11,324 bases of DNA from XYD1-FULL-44-32 sp964355855 (GTDB taxonomy: Bacteria > Patescibacteriota > Minisyncoccia > Phycocordibacterales > XYD1-FULL-46-19), in assembly GCA_964355855.1 (NCBI GenBank), contig CAYHFD010000023.1, positions 1-11,324 of the forward strand, given 5' to 3'. This document shows positions 5,819 to 11,324 of the stretch, in pieces. The notes below the pieces were generated by a model. That model worked only from the letters and a program-made list of their open reading frames with translations. It searched no databases and had not been told where the DNA came from. Both the position numbers and the translations under genes were made by a program. How positions within the stretch are numbered: position 1 is the first letter of the stretch; each line of letters opens with the position of its first letter.

Positions 5819-6256
5819 CTAGTAAATTTTTGGATTTAGAATACCTCTGGCAAACGCAAGCTTTAAATGATTGAAAAGTAAAAGATCGGGGTTCTGTCTT
5901 ATATAAAGTTGTAACCGTAAAACATTAAGGTTTGGTAAAAGATGACGATGGCGCAGTGAGAGCCAACTACCGCCTAAAATTAAAGCAAGTCCTAGTGCCA
6001 ACATCATTAAACTATCACGCACCTTATCCGGCACGGTCAAAGTAATGTTTTTCCAAGTGTCAAAATAATGTAAAATACTAGCCCCACAACACTCTTCTCC
6101 ACTTTCCATATATATCGATTGAGTATTTTCCAGCATAGTCATATGCATCGCTGACTGGCTGGACATCCCAACACAGAAAAATCCCAAAACAAGAGCTCCT
6201 ATAGTGATGAGGACTATCGGAAATTTTATTGTTTTTTTAATTTTTAACGAAAGCAT
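5819..6256 (-). CDS. Membrane protein with Met/His/Cys loop, unnamed family
   Basis: A 145-residue protein with two likely membrane helices (about 12-30 and 83-100). The loop between them, probably outside the cell membrane, has a soft-metal ligand pattern: M31, M37, H38, M39, M41, M50 and the vicinal pair C56-C57 (ESGEECCGAS). The cytosolic end has a basic RHRH patch and a tail (LFNHLKLAFARGILNPKIY, 127-145) that I recall from other Patescibacteria proteins of unknown function. It is the last gene before the hairpin at 5761-5809. I suggest, as inference, a metal-binding or metal-sensing membrane protein, in keeping with the preceding GDCCVxC gene 26 bases upstream. An AGGAG sequence exists but lies 20 or more bases before the ATG. 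Confidence 0.75.
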   Translation of the reverse strand: MLSLKIKKTIKFPIVLITIGALVLGFFCVGMSSQSAMHMTMLENTQSIYMESGEECCGASILHYFDTWKNITLTVPDKVRDSLMMLALGLALILGGSWLSLRHRHLLPNLNVLRLQLYIRQNPDLLLFNHLKLAFARGILNPKIY

Positions 6257-6282
6257 ATATTACTTACTCTGAATCAACTCCT

Positions 6283-6470
6283 CTATTTCAACTCTGCCAC
6301 TGGGCATTTTTTATCCGAATATTCACAAATAACGCAACAATTTTTACTGTCTTTTGGTACAGCGATTATTTCATTGCAACTCTCACATTTGTGAAACGGC
6401 AAACATTTCCCATCTGGAATTTCTACTTCCTGATTGTGACTACATTTTGGACATGTAAGAATTGCTCCAT
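6283..6470 (-). CDS. GDCCVxC-type heavy-metal protein, start out of frame
   Basis: A small Cys-rich protein not found by simple ORF calling. Reading the frame that ends in TAG at 6285-6283 gives ILTCPKCSHNQEVEIPDGKC, then a second CxxC (HKCESCNE) and SKNCCVICEYSDKKCPV, which matches the GDCCVxC heavy-metal protein family (here NCCVIC). About ten Cys in 62 residues suggest zinc or soft-metal binding in the cytosol. The problem is the start. An ATG at 6470-6468 lies directly after the upstream stop TAA, with GAGG 11 bases before it, but it is one base out of frame (188 bases, not a multiple of three). One missing base after ATGGA would give MxAILTCPKC, as in the family. In frame only ATA or ATT could serve as starts. 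It is therefore either a sequencing error, a frameshifted gene or a rare start. Confidence 0.8.
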
Positions 6471-6659
6471 TTATTCCGCCACCTCAAATCTTGCTTTGTT
6501 TTCAACCATCCACTTCTGATGATCGTCCTTAGTCTTGCTAGGGTCATTCATCACATCGGCGTGAGCAGTTTTGTAATGAGGCATAAGTGCTTGCATCCAT
6601 TCTTCGAATGTTTCACCTTCTGCTGTTGCTTCGCACAAATCACATTTTAGAGTTTTCAT
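6471..6659 (-). CDS. Small CxxC/HxxxxH protein, zinc-finger-like
   Basis: A 62-residue cytosolic protein with KCDLCEA at the start (C6, C9) and MPHYKTAHADVM in the middle (H28, H33). The C-x2-C-x18-H-x4-H spacing is that of a small zinc-binding module, and the layout recalls DUF1059-like proteins. The second half is charged and helical. I recall similar short proteins in Patescibacteria without function. The stop TAA touches the ATG of the next gene, and the gene is 18 bases downstream of the ABM-like gene. It might act as a small metal-binding or regulatory protein; no catalytic site is seen. Confidence 0.75.
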   Translation of the reverse strand: MKTLKCDLCEATAEGETFEEWMQALMPHYKTAHADVMNDPSKTKDDHQKWMVENKARFEVAE

Positions 6660-6677
6660 AATGTTTTATTTCTTAAA

Positions 6678-7010
6678 TTATTTACTATTTCGAGTGTACG
6701 TTGCTAACGATGGATAGAAGTCAATATTGGGAGAGGCATCTGCTTCGTCCATATTCATGACTGAAAAAAAGGCATGGCACACGACCGATTCCTTTTCCTT
6801 TTCAATAATGGCCTCTGCATCCTCCATGCTGCGAAATTGAACAATATCAAGATATTTTCCATCGCCGGTACGGACCAACTCTCGGCGGATTATGCCTGGT
6901 TCCGCATCAGCGAACTTCTTTTGGAACCTATCGGAGGCCACGAGAAGGTCTGCTTCAGTTTTACCCGTAGCTAGTTTGATGGGGGCAAGTACAGTAATTG
7001 GGTTAGCCAT
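6678..7010 (-). CDS. ABM-like dimeric alpha/beta barrel protein
   Basis: A 110-residue protein with the strand-helix pattern of the dimeric ferredoxin-like barrel superfamily (antibiotic biosynthesis monooxygenase, ABM). It shows a first strand MANPITVLAPIKLATG, a helix FQKKFADAEPGI, then RRELVRTGDGKYLDIVQFRSMEDAE, which is the usual second strand and 'F-x-S-x-E' turn of this fold. Members include heme-degrading and quinone-oxidising enzymes as well as proteins of unknown role, so the reaction is not assigned. It sits 9 bases after the SnoaL-like gene and shares its operon. Confidence 0.7.
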   Translation of the reverse strand: MANPITVLAPIKLATGKTEADLLVASDRFQKKFADAEPGIIRRELVRTGDGKYLDIVQFRSMEDAEAIIEKEKESVVCHAFFSVMNMDEADASPNIDFYPSLATYTRNSK

Positions 7011-7019
7011 ATTAGTGTG

Positions 7020-7415
7020 TTACTTATCCAAAAGGTTTGCACCATATGGGTTGTCGATAACCATCAACCAGTTACCATCGGCCTGTCGGCGAAAGACTGC
7101 CAAGGAAAGACCGCTTTGTTTGATGGTATTGCCTGTGGATGGGTCAACTGCTTCCATAGTCCATGGGCCGATATGGAGCGCAATATCACCAGATTCAATC
7201 ACTTCATGCTTGGGCATGTCGAATTTTGGCTTCATCGTAAGATAGCCAGTGAAAGCTTCTCGTAATGCCGGCCCGGAAACTACGGTATCCGGTTGTGCCA
7301 CAAGGCTTGCGCCCGGCTCGTACGCGCTCAATACCGCCTCCATGTCGCCACGTCCCATAGCGGAGGACATTGCTTCCACTATCGAATGTATTGTATCTGC
7401 GTTTTGTTTGTTCAT
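7020..7415 (-). CDS. SnoaL-like / NTF2-fold protein (DUF4440 type)
   Basis: A 131-residue single-domain protein of the cystatin-like NTF2 superfamily. The typical features are the opening helix HSIVEAMSSAMGRGDMEAVLSAYEPGASLV, the phrase SGPALREAFTGYL after the first strand, and the C-terminal strands IKQSGLSLAVFRRQADGNWLMVIDNPY. DUF4440/YybH-like members are usually small stress or ketosteroid-isomerase-like proteins with unknown ligands. It is the second gene of a stress-type operon, 12 bases after the VOC gene. No specific catalytic residues can be assigned. Confidence 0.85.
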   Translation of the reverse strand: MNKQNADTIHSIVEAMSSAMGRGDMEAVLSAYEPGASLVAQPDTVVSGPALREAFTGYLTMKPKFDMPKHEVIESGDIALHIGPWTMEAVDPSTGNTIKQSGLSLAVFRRQADGNWLMVIDNPYGANLLDK

Positions 7416-7427
7416 AATTTTTCTATT

Positions 7428-7820
7428 TTACAGATTTTGCCATAAGCCGACCACATTTCCTTCTGTATCTTTCATATAGGCATAGAAACCCATGCCTCCG
7501 ACTTCCATTTTTTCCATCAAGATTGTACCGCCGGCTGTCTTTACTTTTTCTAGCGTTGCATCAAGGTTTTCTACGGTTATTGCGACTGTTGTTCCACTCA
7601 TTGGAAGGTGCGGATCGCGCTTAAACATACCGCCCCCAATATAGCCAGACTCGCTTGGCATATTTTTTTCATCAACAGGACCAGTTTGAAGTCCGACATA
7701 AACCGCACCCTGATCACCCATAGGCATTTCTGTTGTCTTCCAGCCAAACAAACCCTCGTAGAACTTTCTCGCGCGACTAATATCATCAACCGCAATCTCA
7801 AAATGTTGCACTTTGTCCAT
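7428..7820 (-). CDS. VOC-family (glyoxalase-like) protein
   Basis: A 130-residue protein of the vicinal oxygen chelate fold with two beta-alpha-beta-beta-beta repeats: VQHFEIAVDDISRARKFYEG at 4-23 and the second beginning near TTVAITVENLDATLEKV. It is closest in look to the COG3324 group of predicted lactoylglutathione lyase-related enzymes. His6 is kept as the possible first metal ligand, but the second-repeat position usually held by His is Thr and the final strand reads GNVVGLWQ without the usual Glu, so normal metal chelation seems incomplete. The gene is first in its operon: a sigma-70-like promoter lies 47 bases upstream of the ATG and GAAAGG at 7835-7830 can serve as Shine-Dalgarno. 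Confidence 0.9.
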   Translation of the reverse strand: MDKVQHFEIAVDDISRARKFYEGLFGWKTTEMPMGDQGAVYVGLQTGPVDEKNMPSESGYIGGGMFKRDPHLPMSGTTVAITVENLDATLEKVKTAGGTILMEKMEVGGMGFYAYMKDTEGNVVGLWQNL

Positions 7821-7866
7821 AATATTTTACCTTTCTTTTTAATTATTTAATATTTCAACTTTAGTC

Positions 7867-7895
7867 ATTTTAAACTATTTTTGATTGTGTTGCAA
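7867..7895 (-). promoter_or_regulatory. Sigma-70-like promoter of the VOC operon
   Basis: On the minus strand TTGCAA (7895-7890) and TAAAAT (7872-7867) are spaced by exactly 17 bases and match TTGACA and TATAAT at 4 and 5 of 6 positions. Transcription would start near 7860, leaving a leader of about 40 bases with GAAAGG before the ATG at 7820. It should drive the run from the VOC gene down to the hairpin at 5761-5809. Confidence 0.6.
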
Positions 7896-7912
7896 TTCAG
7901 CTGATAATGCAA
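7890..7912. promoter_or_regulatory. 23-bp dyad over the -35 element, candidate operator
   Basis: The plus strand reads TTGCA at 7890-7894, the perfect 8-bp palindrome TCAGCTGA at 7897-7904 and TGCAA at 7908-7912. The outer arms are inverted repeats around the central one, with 2 and 3 bases between. The left arm overlaps the -35 hexamer of the VOC operon promoter, so a repressor bound here would block RNA polymerase. On the minus strand the dyad is not followed by a T-run, so a terminator for the upstream AlkD gene is less likely. No regulator gene is seen in the window. Confidence 0.45.
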
Positions 7913-7913
7913 A

Positions 7914-8621
7914 CTAAAAACCTTTTAGGAATTGTTTACGCTTTTTCTCCTCCATTTTCTCTATAGCATAACGGAGCGTAGTGCGGGGAACCTGTGCATA
8001 ATTATTAATCAAAAAGTTCTCAACGATTTTGTGGTTTCGTTTCCACACTTCGCGGAGCATCCATCCAACGGCTTTATGGGTGAGATCTTCTGAATCCACA
8101 AGAAGAACCTTTGCGTTTTTCATAGTCCATGTAAATTCATCGTTTCGTATGAACGCAAATGTGGCAATAATGGAAAACCTGCGTTCCCACAAATTTTTAG
8201 ACCGAGCATAGTTATCAAGAACTCTTGCGTGCTCGGGATGCGCAAACATATACGCACCCGCTATTTTAGGCGCCGACCCATCCACCAAATCCCAGTTGTT
8301 CACTTGACTAAAATTTTTTAGATAAAAATCATATACCTGTTTCTTTACTCGTTCGTCGCCAGTTTCAAATTTGCGTACGAGTATTTTGAGTGCCGTAGTA
8401 CGTTCTTCGTGAATCTTTGATTGCAGAAGTTTTTTAATCTCGGTAAGCGGTAAATTATCAAACTGCCGTGCTACTGTGTGACTATCAGGATCACTGACCC
8501 CCATAAATTTATCTCCATAACCGTATTGTCCTTTGCCGGTCTTGAAAAACCATTCATTGGTTTTCTTACGCTCTACCGATGCGTACGATCTCAAGGCTTT
8601 TTTAAGTAAAGTGAGTGACAT
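7914..8621 (-). CDS. AlkD-like DNA alkylation repair glycosylase
   Basis: A 235-residue all-helical HEAT-repeat DNA glycosylase of the AlkD family, which removes positively charged alkylated purines such as N7-methylguanine and N3-methyladenine. The signature pieces are YGYGDKFMGVSDP (33-45), NNWDLVD (108-114), WERRFSIIATF (145-155), HKAVGWMLREVWKR (182-195) and VPRTTLRYAIEKM (211-223). Trp110, Asp114 and Trp187 correspond by position and context to Trp109, Asp113 and Trp187 of Bacillus cereus AlkD, so the site looks intact. Length is normal for the family. The gene begins three bases after the ICMT-like gene and shares its promoter. Confidence 0.93.
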   Translation of the reverse strand: MSLTLLKKALRSYASVERKKTNEWFFKTGKGQYGYGDKFMGVSDPDSHTVARQFDNLPLTEIKKLLQSKIHEERTTALKILVRKFETGDERVKKQVYDFYLKNFSQVNNWDLVDGSAPKIAGAYMFAHPEHARVLDNYARSKNLWERRFSIIATFAFIRNDEFTWTMKNAKVLLVDSEDLTHKAVGWMLREVWKRNHKIVENFLINNYAQVPRTTLRYAIEKMEEKKRKQFLKGF

Positions 8622-8624
8622 ATA

Positions 8625-9101
8625 TTAAAGCCATCGGCGCACTTTTGCTTTATACTGGAGATACTGCTCTCCGAATTTTTTTGTAAGATAGGTTTCTTCG
8701 CGAGAGATTACCCCTAATTGCATTACAAAAAGTACTGGCAAAAGTGTAAAAAGTATCCATAAAGAATTAACCCAAACTGCTATGCCTATAACAAAAAGGG
8801 TCATAGAAAGATAGACAGGATTGCGGCTGAAGCGATACGGGCCGGTGGATACGATGCTCGTTGTTGGTTTACGCACATCAATGTTCGTTTTCGCTTTTAT
8901 GAAAGCGCGAAATGCTGAAACGACAAGAACAACCGAAACTGCAATAATCGAGATGCCAAGTGGTAGGATAAGATCTTTTGGCAAAAACGGCAGTGGCCAG
9001 AATATGTTCAAAACAATCCCTACCGCAAGTCCGCCCAGATAAATAAGCGGTGGAGGAGCAATTACCTGCGGAGAATCGGATGTTGAGGTTGTTTTATTCA
9101 T
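8625..9101 (-). CDS. Isoprenylcysteine carboxyl methyltransferase-family membrane protein
   Basis: A 158-residue membrane protein of the ICMT/phospholipid methyltransferase family. Membrane helices lie near 17-35, 43-66, 98-112 and 114-131. The SAM-binding pattern of the family is complete: TGPYRFSRNPVYL (86-98), then REETYLTKKFGEQYLQY (134-150) and the closing VRRWL. Bacteria do not usually carry prenylated CaaX proteins, and the substrates of bacterial members are mostly unknown; lipid or small-thiol methylation is possible. It is the first gene of a two-gene operon with the AlkD-like gene, with a promoter at 9115-9143 and almost no leader. Confidence 0.9.
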   Translation of the reverse strand: MNKTTSTSDSPQVIAPPPLIYLGGLAVGIVLNIFWPLPFLPKDLILPLGISIIAVSVVLVVSAFRAFIKAKTNIDVRKPTTSIVSTGPYRFSRNPVYLSMTLFVIGIAVWVNSLWILFTLLPVLFVMQLGVISREETYLTKKFGEQYLQYKAKVRRWL

Positions 9102-9114
9102 ACATTTATATTTT

Positions 9115-9143
9115 ATCTTATTTCTGCCCCGATATCATGACAA
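9115..9143 (-). promoter_or_regulatory. Sigma-70-like promoter of the ICMT-like/AlkD operon
   Basis: On the minus strand TTGTCA (9143-9138) and TAAGAT (9120-9115) lie exactly 17 bases apart, matching the consensus at 5 and 4 of 6 positions. The -35 overlaps the last codons of the TfoX-like gene. The start site would be near 9108, giving a leader of only about seven bases before the ATG at 9101, with no Shine-Dalgarno. Confidence 0.5.
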
Positions 9144-9476
9144 CGAAGCATATTGAATACTTTTCTCTATTAGTTTTTTAAATTGATGCTTATTCTGAAG
9201 CATTCGTTTTGAAAGCACGGCGTATTCTTTTTTAACATGCCCGTTTGGAAAATATTTGAGGTGTCTCACTTCCTTTTCTTGAAAAAGCGTAGCGAGCGTA
9301 TCTGGCGGGAGTCGAAGCGCGAATCCAAACTTCCCGCACGAGATAAATATCTTGCCATTCACATAACCACCAACTGCACCAAAGACATTTTTGAACTCCA
9401 ACCTGTGTGTGGTGGAAAGTCTTGGACGGGTTCGTTTGAGTAGCGTTGTTATTTTGTAGAGATATAAATTCTCCAT
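9135..9476 (-). CDS. TfoX N-terminal domain protein
   Basis: A 113-residue protein consisting of the TfoX/Sxy N-terminal domain alone. The family phrase FKNVFGAVGGYVNGKIF (28-44) is followed by FALRLPPDTLATLF (52-65), HLKYFPNGHVKKEYAVL (72-88) and a C-terminal helix. In Gammaproteobacteria full-length TfoX/Sxy helps CRP switch on competence genes, but stand-alone N-domains are common in many bacteria and their role is unproven, so competence should not be assumed. It starts three bases after the DipZ-like gene and ends in TGA. No Shine-Dalgarno sequence is seen; translation may be coupled. Confidence 0.88.
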   Translation of the reverse strand: MENLYLYKITTLLKRTRPRLSTTHRLEFKNVFGAVGGYVNGKIFISCGKFGFALRLPPDTLATLFQEKEVRHLKYFPNGHVKKEYAVLSKRMLQNKHQFKKLIEKSIQYASLS

Positions 9477-9479
9477 AAA

Positions 9480-11249
9480 TTATCCAAAAGTAAATGTAAA
9501 AGCTTGCAATCCAGCTTTCGGTACCACGATACGCAAAATATGCCTTCCATAATCCACATCTTGAATGAGCGGGTATAGTGTCTCGTCTTTAATAGTTATT
9601 CTCTTTACAAACACATCATCTTTATAAATTTCAATTTCAACACCTTGAGCTGATCCCGCGGTGATGTAGACGTTTTTTGCTTCGTAGTTAAAAACAATAC
9701 TTCCCACACCTTTGCTTTCAGCATATTCGGAAGTCATATTCCAGGTACCCCCAAGGTAGAGTTTATTGGAAGAAATTGAAGAAGAAACTACAAGAGTCTG
9801 CTCGCCTGCGCGACCTGCAGTACCATTTGCAAATAAACTATTTCGTGCTGATCCAAAATATATTTCTGGACTTTTTACCTTTCCAGACTCCACAGATACT
9901 ACATTTTCTGGCTTGGATATATTTGAGGACACCTCCAGATTCATACCTAATCTATCCGCCCTTTCCCTAAGAGCTTTTTGTATCGCAACTTCTGCTTCTT
10001 TATATTGACCTTCTCCAGCGTGGTCATAGACGATATATCCATCAATATCTATCAGATACTTCCTAGGCCAGTATTGATTCTTATATGCATTCCATGTAGA
10101 AAAATCATTATCGAGTACTACCGGATATTTTATATTGAAGTCTTTCACGGCTTTTTCTACATTCCCTTGAACCTTTTCAAAAGCAAATTCCGGAGTGTGC
10201 AATCCGATAATTACAAGTCCATCGTCTTCATATTTTTTATACCATTCGTTTAGATAAGGAATAGTACGCTGACAGTTGATACAACTGTATGTCCAAATAT
10301 CCAACAAGACTACTTTCTTGCCTTTGTATTGGCTAATAGTGATTGGTAGGTTATTTGTATTTATGTATCCGTCGATAGAGCTCAAGTCTGGAGCTAAGTC
10401 ATACTTTTTGCTTTTTTCTTTTAAACTCAAAAAGGGTATCTCCTTTGTTTCGATTGTTTGCGAAGCTTCAATTTCAGTAGATTCTTTCGAGTTTTCATCC
10501 GGAATTTCTTCTTTGGTTTTATTTTCAATGTCTAACAATTTTTGCTCGATTTTTGTAACATCAATAAATCCTGAATCAAGCAGATTAATCTGAAGTTTTT
10601 TGTCATACCCAGAAATGATGGCTATGGCGACTAAAATAAAGATGACTCCAAATATTTTTTTAAACAAACCTCTTGGATCTGAGACTTTTCCAACTTTTGT
10701 CATGATGCGTTCACCGAGCAATGCCACCGCTATAAGGGCAAGCGATAAACCTAAGACATAAGAAAAAAGGTAGACGACTCCTAAGAAAAATGAAACGGGC
10801 AAGACTGTTGCTAAGATAACGAAGTATGTTGGGCTACAAGCAGAAAAAATAGGTCCAAGTGATGCTCCTATAATTACATCGCCCCAGATACTATTTTTTT
10901 GATATCCCTGTCCCAGAACCTTGTTTGATTTAAGGGAAATAGTATTGGCGAAAGAAAATCTCTCCCAAATGCTTGGAAAAAGCATAGTTATTCCAAAGAA
11001 AAATATAATTCCACCAGAGATCCATTTCCAAAAGTCTTGAGGAATATCTATGAGCAATGAACTTGCCTTTAAAAGTAAAGTAAAAAGTACTACAGATATT
11101 GCAAGCGAAGTTACTACCACAAACAGCCTTCTCCTATTCACAGTTGGATCAGAAATAGAATGCCCAACAATTACGGGCAAAAGTGGCAGGATACAGGGAG
11201 CAAGTATTGTCAGCACGCCACTTACAAATGAGATTAGGAGGAGTAACAT
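9480..11249 (-). CDS. DipZ-type CcdA-thioredoxin fusion protein
   Basis: A 589-residue membrane protein that would carry electrons from cytosolic thioredoxin across the membrane to outer thiols. The N-terminal CcdA/DsbD-like part (1-215) has about six membrane helices and the two redox Cys, C19 in LAPCILPLLP and C138 in FSACSPTYF. A Glu/Lys/Thr-rich linker (about 216-285) leads to an outer TlpA/ResA-like thioredoxin domain with CINC (323-326) in WTYSCINCQRTIP and the cis-Pro loop YWPRKYLID (393-401). The C-terminal 130 residues form a Gly- and beta-rich module typical of DipZ proteins, probably a carbohydrate-binding-like sandwich. The order and length fit DipZ. One base separates it from the upstream partial gene, and GGAG lies just inside the start rather than before it. 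Confidence 0.93.
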   Translation of the reverse strand: MLLLLISFVSGVLTILAPCILPLLPVIVGHSISDPTVNRRRLFVVVTSLAISVVLFTLLLKASSLLIDIPQDFWKWISGGIIFFFGITMLFPSIWERFSFANTISLKSNKVLGQGYQKNSIWGDVIIGASLGPIFSACSPTYFVILATVLPVSFFLGVVYLFSYVLGLSLALIAVALLGERIMTKVGKVSDPRGLFKKIFGVIFILVAIAIISGYDKKLQINLLDSGFIDVTKIEQKLLDIENKTKEEIPDENSKESTEIEASQTIETKEIPFLSLKEKSKKYDLAPDLSSIDGYINTNNLPITISQYKGKKVVLLDIWTYSCINCQRTIPYLNEWYKKYEDDGLVIIGLHTPEFAFEKVQGNVEKAVKDFNIKYPVVLDNDFSTWNAYKNQYWPRKYLIDIDGYIVYDHAGEGQYKEAEVAIQKALRERADRLGMNLEVSSNISKPENVVSVESGKVKSPEIYFGSARNSLFANGTAGRAGEQTLVVSSSISSNKLYLGGTWNMTSEYAESKGVGSIVFNYEAKNVYITAGSAQGVEIEIYKDDVFVKRITIKDETLYPLIQDVDYGRHILRIVVPKAGLQAFTFTFG

Positions 11250-11250
11250 A

Positions 11251-11324
11251 TTATTTTACTTGACTCACAAGAGCAGAAAGAGTTGGACTACCACTCCATT
11301 TTTTGATTAAGTTTCCATCTTTAT
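11251..11324 (-). CDS. C-terminal end of a probable thioredoxin-fold protein (partial)
   Basis: The last 23 codons of a gene that continues beyond the window edge. The peptide starts KDGNLIKKWSGSPTLSALV and ends with TAA at 11253-11251. A 'DKDGNLIKKWSG' turn followed by a helix is the usual end of thioredoxin-like and TlpA-like proteins, where the last beta hairpin is followed by the final helix. The stop is one base before the DipZ-like ATG, so the two are in one operon and translation is probably coupled. With so little sequence the family is uncertain. Confidence 0.6.
   Translation of the reverse strand, partial: KDGNLIKKWSGSPTLSALVSQVK

Noticed and set aside
7876..7920. Terminator after the AlkD-like gene
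   Set aside because: The only strong dyad there is not followed by a T-run on the minus strand and overlaps the -35 of the next promoter, so an operator is the better reading.
1..11324. Recoded TGA (genetic code 25), CRISPR arrays, tRNA or rRNA genes
   Set aside because: TGA ends a gene normally at 9135, no regularly spaced repeats were seen, and no tRNA cloverleaf or rRNA segment was recognised by eye.

Overview
This is an 11.3-kb stretch in which every gene I can support lies on the minus strand. It is packed into about four transcription units with gaps of 1-42 bases. The best guess for the host is a bacterium of the Candidate Phyla Radiation (Patescibacteria, Parcubacteria-like). The reasons are many small conserved-looking proteins of no named family, mostly AT-rich starts without a Shine-Dalgarno sequence, and GC-rich palindromic repeats that sit in frame inside a gene and encode MPARRSLGEGG-type peptides, which I recall as common in Parcubacteria. 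TGA is used as a normal stop (for example at 9135), so this is not the recoded Gracilibacteria/SR1 code. The lineage is an inference.

Layout, in the direction of transcription (right to left). (1) 11324-9135: the end of a probable thioredoxin-fold protein, then a DipZ-type CcdA/thioredoxin fusion, then a TfoX N-terminal domain protein. (2) 9101-7914: an isoprenylcysteine methyltransferase-like membrane protein and an AlkD-like DNA glycosylase, with a good promoter at 9115-9143. (3) 7820-5819: a promoter with an overlapping 23-bp dyad, then a VOC protein, an NTF2/SnoaL-like protein, an ABM-like protein, a small CxxC/HxxxxH protein, a GDCCVxC-type Cys-rich metal protein with an apparent frameshift at its start, and a Met/His/Cys-containing membrane protein, ending in a strong hairpin at 5761-5809. 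(4) 5717-452: a membrane-anchored DsbA-like thioredoxin, a membrane protein with a CAAC motif, a His-rich membrane-anchored protein, a DUF302 protein, a SAM methyltransferase, a three-domain multicopper oxidase, a SHOCT protein with a His-rich linker and a DoxX-like protein, ending in a weak hairpin at 407-431. The first 451 bases hold no gene I believe in, but do hold several nested inverted repeats.

The genes read together as an envelope metal (probably copper) and thiol-redox stress island. The multicopper oxidase would oxidise Cu(I). Several small proteins display His, Met or Cys clusters on the outer face or in the cytosol. DsbA-like and DipZ-like proteins would manage disulfides outside the membrane. 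AlkD, VOC, ABM and SnoaL-like proteins fit a general stress theme. The less described part is the set of unnamed proteins at 3899-4390, 4417-4956, 5819-6256 and 6283-6659. The pairing of a DsbA-like protein with a CAAC membrane protein, two bases apart, is the best candidate for an undescribed system.
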